A stretch of 64,000 nucleotides of DNA, taken from positions 186,001 to 250,000 of the forward strand of contig NZ_JAGINO010000006.1 in assembly GCF_017876115.1 (NCBI RefSeq). Direction: 5' to 3'. The stretch is from Azospirillum picis. Lineage in GTDB: Bacteria > Pseudomonadota > Alphaproteobacteria > Azospirillales > Azospirillaceae. Shown here piece after piece: positions 28,819-37,817 of this stretch. Each line of letters opens with the position of its first letter. Positions within the stretch are counted from its first letter, which is position 1. Under the pieces are notes generated by a model. It was not told the DNA's origin. It searched no databases and was given only the letters and a program-made list of their open reading frames with translations. The position numbers were made by a program, and so were the translations under genes.

Positions 28819-29823
28819 ATGAGCATCACCGCCTACTCGTCCGCCCTGGCCGGCGTCTTCCTGCTGTGCCTCGCCGCCGGCTGGTACCTGTCCACCCGCG
28901 TGCTGCGCTGGCTGCTGGCCAGCCGGATCCTCGACATCCCCAACGAGCGGTCGAGCCATCAGGCCCCCACCCCACGCGGCGGCGGCTGGGCGGTCATGCT
29001 GACGGTGGTGCCGGTCTTCGCCGCCGCCGGCCTCGCCTTCGGCAAGCCGCTGGAAACCGCGGTGGTGCTGCTGGGCACGCTGGCGCTGATGGCGGTGTCC
29101 TGGATCGACGACCGCCGCCCGCTGTCGCCGCTGCTGCGCCTGGTGGTGCAGGCGATGGCGGTGGTGCTGGGCCTGCTGGCGCTGCCGACGGACGAGCTGG
29201 TGTGGCAGGGTTGGCTGCCCTGGGGGCTGGACCGCGCCGCGACCGCCTTCCTGTGGCTGTGGTTCGTCAACCTCTACAATTTCATGGACGGGATCGACGG
29301 GCTGGCCGGCAGCGAGACGATCCTGATCGGCGGCGGCGTGGCGCTGGTGTCGCTCGCCATGGGCGATTTCGGGCTGACCGGCGTCGCCGGGGCGGCGCTC
29401 GCCGGGGCGGCGGCGGGCTTCCTCACCCACAACTGGCGCCCCGCCCGCATGTTCATGGGCGATGTCGGCAGCATCCCGCTCGGCCACATCCTGGCCTTCC
29501 TGCTGGCGACGCTGGCGGCGCATGGCGACTGGGCGGCGGCGCTGATCCTGCCCGCCTATTACCTGACCGACGCCACCATCACCCTGCTGCGGCGCCTGCT
29601 GCGCGGAGAGAAGATCTGGCAGGCCCACCGCGAGCATTTCTACCAGAAGGCCGCCAAGGGCGTCGGCCGGCATGACCGCGTGGTGCTGACCATCATCGGC
29701 TACAGCCTGCTGCTGCTGGCGGCCGCGCTGGCCGCCGGCAGCTTCGGCGCCTGGACGCTGCTGCCGGGAATCGTCACGGTCGCCCTGCTGCTGGCGACCC
29801 TGAAGCGCATGGCCAAGGCGTAG
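28819..29823 (+). CDS. Undecaprenyl-phosphate HexNAc-1-phosphate transferase (WecA/WbpL/WreU-like)
   Basis: A 334-residue polytopic membrane protein of the MraY/WecA superfamily that starts lipid-linked O-antigen synthesis by moving a HexNAc-1-phosphate to undecaprenyl phosphate. Motifs: IPNERSSHQAPTPRGGG (substrate loop), SWIDDRRPLSPLLRLVVQ (DDRR Mg site), NFMDGIDGLAG (catalytic Asp) and HREHFYQKA near the C-terminus. About ten hydrophobic segments. Presence of QuiNAc-type genes nearby suggests UDP-QuiNAc or UDP-GlcNAc as donor, as for WreU/WbpL. Confidence 0.88.
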   Translation: MSITAYSSALAGVFLLCLAAGWYLSTRVLRWLLASRILDIPNERSSHQAPTPRGGGWAVMLTVVPVFAAAGLAFGKPLETAVVLLGTLALMAVSWIDDRRPLSPLLRLVVQAMAVVLGLLALPTDELVWQGWLPWGLDRAATAFLWLWFVNLYNFMDGIDGLAGSETILIGGGVALVSLAMGDFGLTGVAGAALAGAAAGFLTHNWRPARMFMGDVGSIPLGHILAFLLATLAAHGDWAAALILPAYYLTDATITLLRRLLRGEKIWQAHREHFYQKAAKGVGRHDRVVLTIIGYSLLLLAAALAAGSFGAWTLLPGIVTVALLLATLKRMAKA

Positions 29824-29846
29824 GGCATAGGGGCAAAAGCGCAAGA

Positions 29847-30683
29847 ATGTCAGGTTTCCTCGACCTGTCGGTCGTCCTCTACCATCCCGATCCCGACCTG
29901 CTCGCCCGCTCGCTCGACAGCATCGGCGCCGCGGCGGGCCGGCTTGCCGCCGGGGCCGGCGTGCGCACCCGGCTGTGGATCATCGACAATGGCGCCCCGC
30001 CGGGCAGCGACGCGGCCTCAAACCCGTTCCGGCCGCTGTTCGACCGCTATGCGCAGGAGAACCGGCCGCCGGTGACGCTGCTGGCCGGCCACGGCAACCT
30101 CGGCTACGGCGCCGGCCACAATCTGGCGATCCGGCGGGGCGATGCGCCCTACCACCTGATCCTCAACTACGACATCCTGCTGGAACCGGAGGCGCTGCTG
30201 GCCGCCTGGCGCTACATGGAGGCGCATCCCGCCACGGTGCTGCTGACGCCCAAGGTGTTCGGGCCGTCCGGCGACCAGGAGTTCCTGTGCAAGCGGCGGC
30301 CGACCGTGCTGGACCTCGGGCTGCGCGCCTTCGCGCCCGCCACGGTCCGGCGGATGTTCGCGCGGCGGCTCGACCGCTATGAGATGCGCGACGTCACCCG
30401 CGACGCCGTCGTCACCGGGCTGGAGCAGGTCAGCGGCGCCTTCATGTTCTTCCGGCGCGACGCGCTGGTCCGGCTGGGCGGCTTCGACGACGGCTATTTC
30501 CTCTATTTCGAGGATTTCGACCTGTCCCGCCGGGCGGGGACGCTCGGCGACGTCGCCTATGTGCCGGAGGTGCGCATGGTGCATTTCGGCGGCAAGGCGG
30601 CCCGCAAGGGCGGCGCCCACATCCGCATGTTCGCCCGTTCCGCCCTACGCTTTTTCAACACGCACGGCTGGCGCCTGCTCTGA
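29847..30683 (+). CDS. Glycosyltransferase family 2 (rhamnosyltransferase-like)
   Basis: A 278-residue GT-A fold enzyme. It starts LSVVLYHPDPDLLARSLDSI, has LWIIDNGAPPG and GNLGYGAGHNLAIR, a DxD-like LILNYDILLEPEAL, and ends with GGFDDGYFLYFEDFDLSRRAG, the acceptor-site ED motif of dTDP-rhamnosyltransferase-like proteins. Its 3' end overlaps the convergent glycosyltransferase gene by 39 bp. Donor and acceptor unknown. Confidence 0.85.
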   Translation: MSGFLDLSVVLYHPDPDLLARSLDSIGAAAGRLAAGAGVRTRLWIIDNGAPPGSDAASNPFRPLFDRYAQENRPPVTLLAGHGNLGYGAGHNLAIRRGDAPYHLILNYDILLEPEALLAAWRYMEAHPATVLLTPKVFGPSGDQEFLCKRRPTVLDLGLRAFAPATVRRMFARRLDRYEMRDVTRDAVVTGLEQVSGAFMFFRRDALVRLGGFDDGYFLYFEDFDLSRRAGTLGDVAYVPEVRMVHFGGKAARKGGAHIRMFARSALRFFNTHGWRLL

Positions 30684-31694
30684 TCGGCGGGAGCGGTCCG
30701 GTGACGGACGGCCCCGCGTCTTCAGCAGCAGCGGGTTCCAGGCGATCATCCGCGCCACCTGCGCCAGCGATGCCCGGCGGTCGCGCTGGATGGCGCGCCG
30801 CTTGGCGATCATGCGCGGCAGGCCGCGCAGCGCGTCGCGGATGCCGCGGCCGATCGCCCCGGTGCGGTCGCTGCCCAGGCTGCGGATCGCCAGATAGGCC
30901 ACCAGCAGCGAATGGCCGGCGAAGGCCAGCGGCAGCAGCGGCAGCGGCATGTTCTTGACCATGGTCCAGATCAGGTTCCGCACCCCGTGATACTGGGCGA
31001 AGGTGCCGTACTGCTTGGACACGCCGCTGCTGACATGCTCCACGACCGCGTCGCCGACCTGCACCGCCGGGCCACCGCGCAGGCGGATGCGGAAACCGAG
31101 GTCGACATCCTCGCAATAGCAGAAGTAGTCCTCGTCGAAGCCGCTCACCGCCTCGTACTGGTCGCGCCGGTACATGGCGGCCGCGGCGCAGGGCGAGAAG
31201 ACGTCCCCACTGTAGTAGGGCGGCTTCAGCACCCGGCGGTAATTGACCCGCCAGGCGAAGCCGAAGATGGAATACTGGTCGCCCTCCCCGTCCACCATGC
31301 GGGGATCATGGGAGAAGAGCTGGGTCGAGCCGAACATCGCGACGTCGGGTTGCGCGCGGGCCGCGGCCTGCAGGCGCTCCATCCAGTCGCGGCGCGGGAA
31401 GGCGTCGGGATTCAGCGTGACGATCCAGGGGACGCGGGCACCGGCCGCGCCGATGTTGTTGGCGGCGGCGAAACCGACGTTGCGGTCCAGCCGGATCATC
31501 CGGAAACGCGGATCGTCGGGCAGCATGATGCCGTCGACATCCTTGGAGGCGTTGTCGACGATCACCACCTCGAAGGCCGGATCGGTCTGGTCGAGCAGGC
31601 AGCCAATGACGCGGTTGACGAAGTCGGCGCAATTAAAGCTGACGATGATGATGCGGCTGTGCCGATCATCTGTATCGTCGATAGAATGTGACAT
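30645..31694 (-). CDS. Glycosyltransferase family 2
   Basis: A 349-residue GT2 protein. It has RIIIVSFNCADFVNRVIGCLL, EVVIVDNASKDVDG, DRNVGFAAANNIGAA, the DxD-like TLNPDAFPRRDWMER and GFDEDYFCYCEDVDLGFRIRLRG, followed by a hydrophobic C-terminal helix around residues 265-285. It is the only minus-strand gene in the glycan locus and overlaps its convergent neighbour by 39 bp. Probably adds a sugar to O-antigen or exopolysaccharide. Confidence 0.85.
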   Translation of the reverse strand: MSHSIDDTDDRHSRIIIVSFNCADFVNRVIGCLLDQTDPAFEVVIVDNASKDVDGIMLPDDPRFRMIRLDRNVGFAAANNIGAAGARVPWIVTLNPDAFPRRDWMERLQAAARAQPDVAMFGSTQLFSHDPRMVDGEGDQYSIFGFAWRVNYRRVLKPPYYSGDVFSPCAAAAMYRRDQYEAVSGFDEDYFCYCEDVDLGFRIRLRGGPAVQVGDAVVEHVSSGVSKQYGTFAQYHGVRNLIWTMVKNMPLPLLPLAFAGHSLLVAYLAIRSLGSDRTGAIGRGIRDALRGLPRMIAKRRAIQRDRRASLAQVARMIAWNPLLLKTRGRPSPDRSRRSEQAPAVRVEKA

Positions 31695-31867
31695 GTCCCG
31701 GTAGCGTCCTTGTTCACGCGTCCCTCTACCGCTTATAGCCATTCCCACCCTTGATCGAAAGCCGGAAAACGGACCTTGGACTTTGCGCCATGGCGCCGCC
31801 TGGCCAAACAGGATAGTAAAGGGGCGGTCTGCCACAGAGACGCCTCCAGCCCGGACGATCCCGCACC

Positions 31868-32842
31868 ATGCATGTCCTTCTGACCGGCGCCACCGGCTTC
31901 GTCGGACGCCACACCGCCCCGGTCCTGGCCGCACGCGGACACCGCGTGCGCGCCGCCGTCCGCACCTCCGCCGGCGATCGCCGGAACGGGCCGTGGGAGG
32001 AGGTCGCCGCGGTGGGCGACATCGGCCCCGCCACCGACTGGCGCGCGGCGCTGGAGGGGATCGACACCGTGATCCACATGGCGGCGCGCGTCCATGTCAT
32101 GCGCGACCGCGCCACCGACCCGCTGGCGGCCTTCCGCCACGTCAACACCGCCGGCACGCTGCGGCTGGCCGAGCAGGCCGCCGCCGCCGGCGTGAAGCGG
32201 CTGGTCTTCCTCAGCAGCGTCAAGGCGATGGTGGACGAAAGCCGGCCGGCGCCGCTGGACGAGGCGACGCCGGCCGACCCCCATACGCCCTACGGCGTCT
32301 CCAAGCTGGAGGCGGAGCGCGGGCTTGCCGACATCGCCGGCCGCACCGGCATGGAGGTGGTGGTGATCCGCCCGCCGCTGGTCTACGGACCGGGCGCCGC
32401 CGGCAACATGCGCGCCCTGCTGAAGCTGGTGGCGACCGGGCTGCCGCTGCCGCTGGGCGGCATCCACAACCGCCGCAGCCTCATCTATGTCGGCAACCTC
32501 GCCGACGCCGTCCTCACCGCCCTGGAGCACCCCGACGCCGCCGGACGGACCTTCCTGGTCCAGGACGGCGAACCGGTGTCGACGGCGGAGCTGGTTCGGG
32601 CCATCGCCCGGGCGCTCGGCCGTCCCGCCCGCCTGCTGCCGGTGCCGCGCGGGCTGATGGCGCTGGCGGCCACGGTGACCGGGACGCGGCCGGTGTTCGA
32701 CCGGCTGGCCGGAACGCTGACGGTGGACGACCGGCCGATCCGCCAGAGGCTGGGTTGGCGCCCGCCCCATGATCTTGCGTCCGGGTTGCGCGCCACGGCG
32801 GAATGGTTCAATTCTTCACGCGGCCGAGCCCCGCTGCCCTGA
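31868..32842 (+). CDS. NAD-dependent sugar epimerase/reductase (WreQ/WbpV-like)
   Basis: A 324-residue extended SDR with the NAD loop LTGATGFVGRH, VFLSSVKAMVDESRPAP and the catalytic Y-x3-K (TPYGVSKLEAE). RPPLVYGPGAAGNM is typical of the group containing WbpV/WreQ, which reduce a 4-keto sugar to UDP-QuiNAc. The adjacency to a WbpM-like 4,6-dehydratase gene (36 bp later) and to a WreU-like initiating transferase supports that role, but UDP-GlcNAc 4-epimerase-like activity is not excluded. Confidence 0.78.
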   Translation: MHVLLTGATGFVGRHTAPVLAARGHRVRAAVRTSAGDRRNGPWEEVAAVGDIGPATDWRAALEGIDTVIHMAARVHVMRDRATDPLAAFRHVNTAGTLRLAEQAAAAGVKRLVFLSSVKAMVDESRPAPLDEATPADPHTPYGVSKLEAERGLADIAGRTGMEVVVIRPPLVYGPGAAGNMRALLKLVATGLPLPLGGIHNRRSLIYVGNLADAVLTALEHPDAAGRTFLVQDGEPVSTAELVRAIARALGRPARLLPVPRGLMALAATVTGTRPVFDRLAGTLTVDDRPIRQRLGWRPPHDLASGLRATAEWFNSSRGRAPLP

Positions 32843-32878
32843 GGCACGGGCGGTCGAACGACAACAGGGTTCAGCGGC

Positions 32879-34828
32879 ATGCGTATCCCGTCCGCGCGGG
32901 CGTTCTTGGTGTTCCTGCATGATCTGGTGATGACCGGGATCGCCCTGGTCGTCGCCCTCTACCTGCGGGTGGGCGGTTCAACCTTTCCCTTGTATTCCGA
33001 GGCGCTGACGATCGCCCTGCCGGTGCTGGTGGCACTGTCGGCGCTGGTCTTCGTGCTGTTCGGGCTGTACCGCGGCATCTGGCGCTATGCCTCCATCCCC
33101 GACCTGATCCAGGTGGTGCGCGCGGTCACCGTGGCGGTGCTGTGCTTCGTGCTGACGATGTTCCTGCTGACGCGGGCGGAACTGCTGCCGCGCTCGCTGC
33201 CGCCGATCCTGTGGCTGGTGCAGATGCTGCTGCTGGGCGGCCCGCGCTTTGCCTACCGCTTCATGAAGGACCGGCGCTTCAGTTGGGCCGAGGCGGTGGA
33301 AGGGGTGCCGCGCATCCCCGTGCTGCTGCTGGGCGTCGGCGATGCCGCGGAGCTGTTCATCCGCTCGCTCGACCAGCCCGGCCAGTCGGCCTACCGGGTG
33401 GTGGGCCTTCTCGACGAGAAGGGCCGGCGGGTCGGCCATGCCGTGCGCGGCGTTCCGGTGCTGGGCGGACCCGACGATCTGGAACAGGTGGTCAGCACGC
33501 TGGAGCGCAAGGGCGAGCGGCCGCAGCGGCTGATCGTCACCAAGCCGACCGGCGAGATCAAGGGACCGGACCTGCGCACCCTGCTCGACCGGGCGGAGGC
33601 GCTGGGGCTGGTGCTGTCGCGGCTGCCGAGCCTCACCGAGTTCAAGTCGGCGCTCGGCGAGGGCAAGGGCATCGACGTGCGGCCGATCGCGCTGGAGGAC
33701 CTGCTGGGCCGGCCGCAGGCGGCGCTGGACCGCGGCGCCATCTCCGGCCTGGTCGGCGGCCGGCGGGTGATCGTCACCGGCGGCGGCGGCACCATCGGCA
33801 GCGAACTGGTCCGCCAGATCGCGGCGCTGGGGCCCGAGCGGCTGATCCTGCTCGATGCCGGGGAGTTCAACCTCTACAGCATCGAGATGGAGGTGCGGGA
33901 GCGCTTCCCCGCCCTGGACGTCCGCGCGGTCATCGCCGACGTGCGCGACCGCGACCGCATCCTGCGCCTGTTCCAGGAGGAACGTCCGGCCCTGGTCTTC
34001 CATGCCGCCGCCCTGAAGCATGTGCCGCTGGTCGAGGCCAATCCCTGCGAAGGGGTGCTGACCAACGTCGTCGGCACCCGCAACGTCGCCGACGCGGCGC
34101 GCGGCGCCGGCTGCCTGGCCATGGTGCTGATCTCAACCGACAAGGCCATCCGGCCGACCAGCGTCATGGGCGCGGCCAAGCGCTTCGCCGAGACCTATTG
34201 CCAGGCACTCGACGTGCTGCCAGCCCGCGAGGCGGGGGAGACGGCGACCCGCTACATGACCGTCCGCTTCGGCAACGTGCTGGGCTCCTCCGGATCGGTG
34301 GTCCCGCTCTTCACCCGCCAGCTCGCCAAGGGCGGGCCGCTGACCGTCACCCACCCCGAGATGCGCCGCTACTTCATGACGGTGCGCGAGGCGGTGGAGC
34401 TGGTGCTGCAGGCGTCCGCCCACGGCGTGACGCGGACCGAGGACCGCGGCAAGATCCTGGTGCTGGACATGGGCGAGCCGGTGAAGATCGCCGACCTTGC
34501 CCGCCAGATGATCCGGCTGGCCGGCTACCGCCCCGGGGTCGACATCGAGATCGCCTACACCGGCCTGCGCCCCGGTGAGAAGCTGTTCGAGGAAATCCTG
34601 ACCGCCGCCGAGGCGCCGAGCCGCACCGAGGCCGACGGCGTCTTCCTCGCCTCCCCCCGCCTGATCGACTACGCGCTGGTCAACCGCGCCGTCGGCGAGG
34701 TGGAGGCGGCGGCCCGTGCCGGTGACGGCGAGCGGGTGCTGGCGATCCTCGGCACCGTGGTTCCCGACTTCCGCGCCGAGGCCGTGCTGCCCCCGGCCGA
34801 GGCGCAGATCCAGGGCACGGGAGCGTGA
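32879..34828 (+). CDS. Membrane-anchored UDP-HexNAc 4,6-dehydratase (WbpM/FlaA1/CapD family)
   Basis: A 649-residue protein. The N-terminal 125 residues hold four membrane helices. A Rossmann-like middle domain (PVLLLGVGDAAELFIRSL) binds nucleotide. The catalytic SDR domain starts at about residue 295 (VIVTGGGGTIGSELVRQIA) with AALKHVPLVEANP, STDKAIRPTSVMGAAKR and RYFMTVREAVELV. The Tyr of the usual Y-x3-K is replaced by Met in SVMGAAK, as in WbpM-type dehydratases. It should make the 4-keto-6-deoxy sugar used by the neighbouring reductase. Confidence 0.9.
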   Translation: MRIPSARAFLVFLHDLVMTGIALVVALYLRVGGSTFPLYSEALTIALPVLVALSALVFVLFGLYRGIWRYASIPDLIQVVRAVTVAVLCFVLTMFLLTRAELLPRSLPPILWLVQMLLLGGPRFAYRFMKDRRFSWAEAVEGVPRIPVLLLGVGDAAELFIRSLDQPGQSAYRVVGLLDEKGRRVGHAVRGVPVLGGPDDLEQVVSTLERKGERPQRLIVTKPTGEIKGPDLRTLLDRAEALGLVLSRLPSLTEFKSALGEGKGIDVRPIALEDLLGRPQAALDRGAISGLVGGRRVIVTGGGGTIGSELVRQIAALGPERLILLDAGEFNLYSIEMEVRERFPALDVRAVIADVRDRDRILRLFQEERPALVFHAAALKHVPLVEANPCEGVLTNVVGTRNVADAARGAGCLAMVLISTDKAIRPTSVMGAAKRFAETYCQALDVLPAREAGETATRYMTVRFGNVLGSSGSVVPLFTRQLAKGGPLTVTHPEMRRYFMTVREAVELVLQASAHGVTRTEDRGKILVLDMGEPVKIADLARQMIRLAGYRPGVDIEIAYTGLRPGEKLFEEILTAAEAPSRTEADGVFLASPRLIDYALVNRAVGEVEAAARAGDGERVLAILGTVVPDFRAEAVLPPAEAQIQGTGA

Positions 34829-34873
34829 AACCAGCCGCGGAAAAAAAGTGGCGGCGGGGGTGACTTTAAGCGC

Positions 34874-34902
34874 TTGCATCCCCGAAAAGCCTGTGGCATA
34901 AC
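34874..34902 (+). promoter_or_regulatory. Sigma-70-type promoter of the tRNA-Thr pair
   Basis: TTGCAT, a 17-bp spacer and CATAAC, ending about 78 bp before the first tRNA. It lies in the 151-bp gap after the dehydratase gene, which holds nothing else obvious. Confidence 0.55.
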
Positions 34903-34979
34903 CCGCGCCACTTCGGGGGGGCGGCCAGCCTGGACGCCTCACCCGGACGCATCGCCCAGGCGATGATCGGTCTTTCGGG

Positions 34980-35054
<75 letters not shown>

Positions 35055-35090
35055 TTCCTCCGATCCCCGCCCCGGAACGGGCAACCGGTC

Positions 35091-35165
<75 letters not shown>

Positions 35166-35305
35166 TTCCCCTTTAAAAATTCCCTCCGAGAATCCCCGCC
35201 GGCGATCCGACGACGATCGGCGCATCGCTTCCTTGACCTTGCCGCCGAAAGGCCGCAAGAAACGGCGCCGCCCTGCAAAGGCGGATCGTCTTGGGAGGAT
35301 GTCTC

Positions 35306-36382
35306 ATGGCCGGCAACAGCTTCGGCACGCTTTTCCGCTTCACCACCTGGGGTGAAAGCCACGGCCCGGCCATCGGCGTCGTCGTCGACGGCTGCCCGTC
35401 GCTGCTCGACCTTGCGGAAGCGGACATCCAGCCCTGGATGGACAAGCGCCGGCCCGGCCAGTCGCGCTACACCACCCAGCGCCAGGAGCCGGATCAGGTG
35501 AAGATCCTGTCGGGGGTGTTCGAGGGCAGGACCACCGGCACCCCGATCTCACTGCTGATCGAGAACACCGACCAGCGGTCCAAGGACTACAGCGACATAG
35601 CATCCAAGTTCCGGCCCGGCCATGCCGACTACACCTATTGGGAAAAATACGGCATCCGCGACTATCGCGGCGGCGGCCGCTCCTCGGCACGGGAGACCGC
35701 CTGCCGCGTCGCCGCCGGCGCTGTGGCCCGCAAGGTCCTGGGAAGCGCCATCCAGGTGCGCGGCGCGCTGGTGCAGATCGGCCCGCACAAGGTCGACCGC
35801 AGCCGCTGGGACTGGGCCGAGACCGGCAACAACCCCTTCTTCTGCCCCGACCCCGTCGCCGCCGGCGAATGGGCCGCCTACCTCGACGGCATCCGCAAGA
35901 ACGGCTCCTCGGTCGGGGCAGTGGTGGAGGTGGTGGCCTCGGGCGTGCCGGTGGGGCTGGGCGACCCGCTCTACGACAAGCTGGACAGCGATCTCGCCCG
36001 CGCGATGATGACCATCAACGCGGTGAAGGGCGTCGAGATCGGCAACGGCTTCGCCGCCGCGGAGCTGACCGGCGAGCAGAATGCCGACGAGATGCGCATG
36101 GGCCCGGACGGGCGGCCGCAGTTCCTGTCGAACCAGGCCGGCGGCATCCTGGGCGGCATCTCCTCCGGCGAGGATGTCGTCGTCCGCTTCGCGGTGAAGC
36201 CGACCAGTTCGATCCTGACGCCGCGCCGGACCGTCGACACCCAGGGCCACGACGCCGACATCCTGACCAAGGGCCGCCACGATCCCTGCGTCGGCATCCG
36301 GGCGGTGCCGGTCGGCGAGGCGATGATGGCCTGCGTGCTCGCCGACCACCTGCTGCGCCGGCGCGCCGAGCGGCGGGAGTGA
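35306..36382 (+). CDS. aroC: Chorismate synthase AroC
   Basis: AroC makes chorismate from EPSP with reduced FMN, the last common step of aromatic amino-acid synthesis. The 358-residue protein starts [20 protein letters not shown], one of the family signatures. It also has [34 protein letters not shown] and [24 protein letters not shown] 35306 is preceded by GGGAGG at seven bases; an upstream start would add five residues without support. Confidence 0.97.
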   Translation: MAGNSFGTLFRFTTWGESHGPAIGVVVDGCPSLLDLAEADIQPWMDKRRPGQSRYTTQRQEPDQVKILSGVFEGRTTGTPISLLIENTDQRSKDYSDIASKFRPGHADYTYWEKYGIRDYRGGGRSSARETACRVAAGAVARKVLGSAIQVRGALVQIGPHKVDRSRWDWAETGNNPFFCPDPVAAGEWAAYLDGIRKNGSSVGAVVEVVASGVPVGLGDPLYDKLDSDLARAMMTINAVKGVEIGNGFAAAELTGEQNADEMRMGPDGRPQFLSNQAGGILGGISSGEDVVVRFAVKPTSSILTPRRTVDTQGHDADILTKGRHDPCVGIRAVPVGEAMMACVLADHLLRRRAERRE

Positions 36383-36429
36383 CGGCGGCGATGGAAGGGA
36401 GGCCTAGCCCTCCCCGGTTTCGGCACCGA

Positions 36430-36555
36430 TAGCGACCTTAGCGGTTTATAGGGAATAGTTGCTATAAGTCCCTAAGGTCGCTTGACCTGCGGCTTGCGCG
36501 ATCGGAGGCCGCAAATTATAGTGGTTTTGCACTATAATTCCCTAAGATCGCTTGA
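36430..36555. promoter_or_regulatory. Repeat-covered promoter region of the ATPase gene
   Basis: Two 23-bp direct repeats, 36463-36485 and 36533-36555, share 21 bases (TATAA.TCCCTAAG.TCGCTTGA) and are exactly 70 bp apart. An inverted version lies at 36430-36450 (AGCGACCTTAG...TTTATA), so the left part forms a large palindrome with 11-bp perfect outer arms (AGCGACCTTAG/CTAAGGTCGCT). The second direct repeat ends just before the ATPase ATG. The layout resembles operator sites for autoregulation. Confidence 0.7.
36514..36539 (+). promoter_or_regulatory. Inverted repeat over a consensus -10 box
   Basis: AATTATAGTG and CACTATAATT are perfect 10-bp arms around GTTTTG. The right arm contains TATAAT (36533-36538), the ideal sigma-70 -10 sequence, 19 bp before the ATPase ATG. 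No good -35 box lies 17 bp upstream. The short distance suggests a very short leader. Confidence 0.65.
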
Positions 36556-36557
36556 TC

Positions 36558-37757
36558 ATGGATCCGGTCAGAAACCCGTACGCCCCTGGCGCCGGCACAC
36601 CTCCCCCCGAACTTGCCGGGAGAGCGGACATCATCGTGTCCGGGAAGACGGCGCTGCAAAGAACTGCCGCCGGCAAACCTACGCAGAGCCAGATCCTGGT
36701 CGGGTTGCGGGGCGTCGGGAAAACCGTCCTGCTTAATAAGCTGAATGACGATGCGGAAACGCTGAACTACAAGACGGCATTCATCGAAGCGCGGGAGGGC
36801 GCCTCCCTTCCGGAACTGCTGGCGCCCAGCCTGAGATCCATACTTTACACACTGAGTATGGTGGAAAACGCCCGCGAGAAGGCGCGGCGCGGCCTCATGG
36901 GATTGAAGGGCTTCCTGAACGGCCTGCGGGTCACAATCAGTGAAGTCGAATTCGGCATCAGCATCGACAGTGAAGCCGGACTGGCCGACAGCGGGAACAT
37001 CGAAGCCGATCTTCCGGTCTTGATTGCCACCATCGGCGAAGCGGCCAAGGCCGCCGGGCGACCCGTCGCGCTGTTCGTGGACGAGATGCAGTATCTGGCG
37101 TCGAGCGAGTTCAGCGCCCTCATCATGTCCATCCACCGCATCAACCAGAAGCAGCTCCCATTCATGCTGATCGGCGCTGGACTTCCACAGATCCGGGCCT
37201 TGGCTGGCAATTCCAAATCCTATTCAGAACGCCTGTTCAGGTTTCCGGAAATCGGCGCACTGGGCACGGAAGAGGCGATCCAGGCGATCGAAAAGCCGGC
37301 AATTGCCGAGGGAGTAACATTCGACAGACGTGCAATCGAAAAAATCCTGCACATTACCGAGCGTTATCCTTATTTCCTGCAACAATGGGCTTATGAGTCC
37401 TGGAACGTTGCCGATGGCAACGCCATCAGCCTGGCAGACGTCGAGAAAGCGAGCGGGCCGGCAATAGATGAACTGGACCAGAGCTTCTTCAAAGTCCGGT
37501 TTGATCGCTGCACTCCCGCCGAGAGGAAATACATGCGCGCGCTTGCCGAACTCGGGCGGGGCAAGCACAGGTCGGGGGACATCGCGGAGAAACTGGGCGT
37601 AAAAGTCACTTCAGTTGCACCCACTCGAAATTCGCTGATAAGGAAGGGAATGATCTATTCTCCATCCCATGGAGATACGGCATTCACCGTTCCTTTGTTC
37701 GACGAATATATGAAACGTGCGCTGCCAGATTTTCCTATTGCGGCGGATGACGAATAG
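36558..37757 (+). CDS. AAA/STAND-like ATPase with winged-helix C-terminus (Orc1/Cdc6-like)
   Basis: A 399-residue P-loop ATPase. The N-terminus MDPVRNPYAPGAGTPPPELAGR is typical of a widespread, uncharacterised group of bacterial ATP-binding proteins. Walker A is GLRGVGKT (49-56), Walker B ALFVDEMQ (171-178) and a sensor-1-like MLIGAGLP (203-210). Residues about 330-390 look like a winged helix (KLGVKVTSVAPTRNSLIRKGMIY). Codon use is visibly less GC-rich than in neighbouring genes, which suggests transfer. There is no Shine-Dalgarno before ATG 36558. No partner gene is adjacent, so the function is unknown. Confidence 0.85.
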   Translation: MDPVRNPYAPGAGTPPPELAGRADIIVSGKTALQRTAAGKPTQSQILVGLRGVGKTVLLNKLNDDAETLNYKTAFIEAREGASLPELLAPSLRSILYTLSMVENAREKARRGLMGLKGFLNGLRVTISEVEFGISIDSEAGLADSGNIEADLPVLIATIGEAAKAAGRPVALFVDEMQYLASSEFSALIMSIHRINQKQLPFMLIGAGLPQIRALAGNSKSYSERLFRFPEIGALGTEEAIQAIEKPAIAEGVTFDRRAIEKILHITERYPYFLQQWAYESWNVADGNAISLADVEKASGPAIDELDQSFFKVRFDRCTPAERKYMRALAELGRGKHRSGDIAEKLGVKVTSVAPTRNSLIRKGMIYSPSHGDTAFTVPLFDEYMKRALPDFPIAADDE

Positions 37758-37817
37758 CGCTCCAACATTGCCATTGCCGAGCGGCTCACCTGCATTTCCA
37801 ACAGGGGCGCAACATCG

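Noticed and set aside
27307-29844. 845-codon minus-strand frame across the polysaccharide genes
   Set aside because: Only the first-translated real part (27307-27645) has protein-like content; the rest is antisense to clear plus-strand genes.
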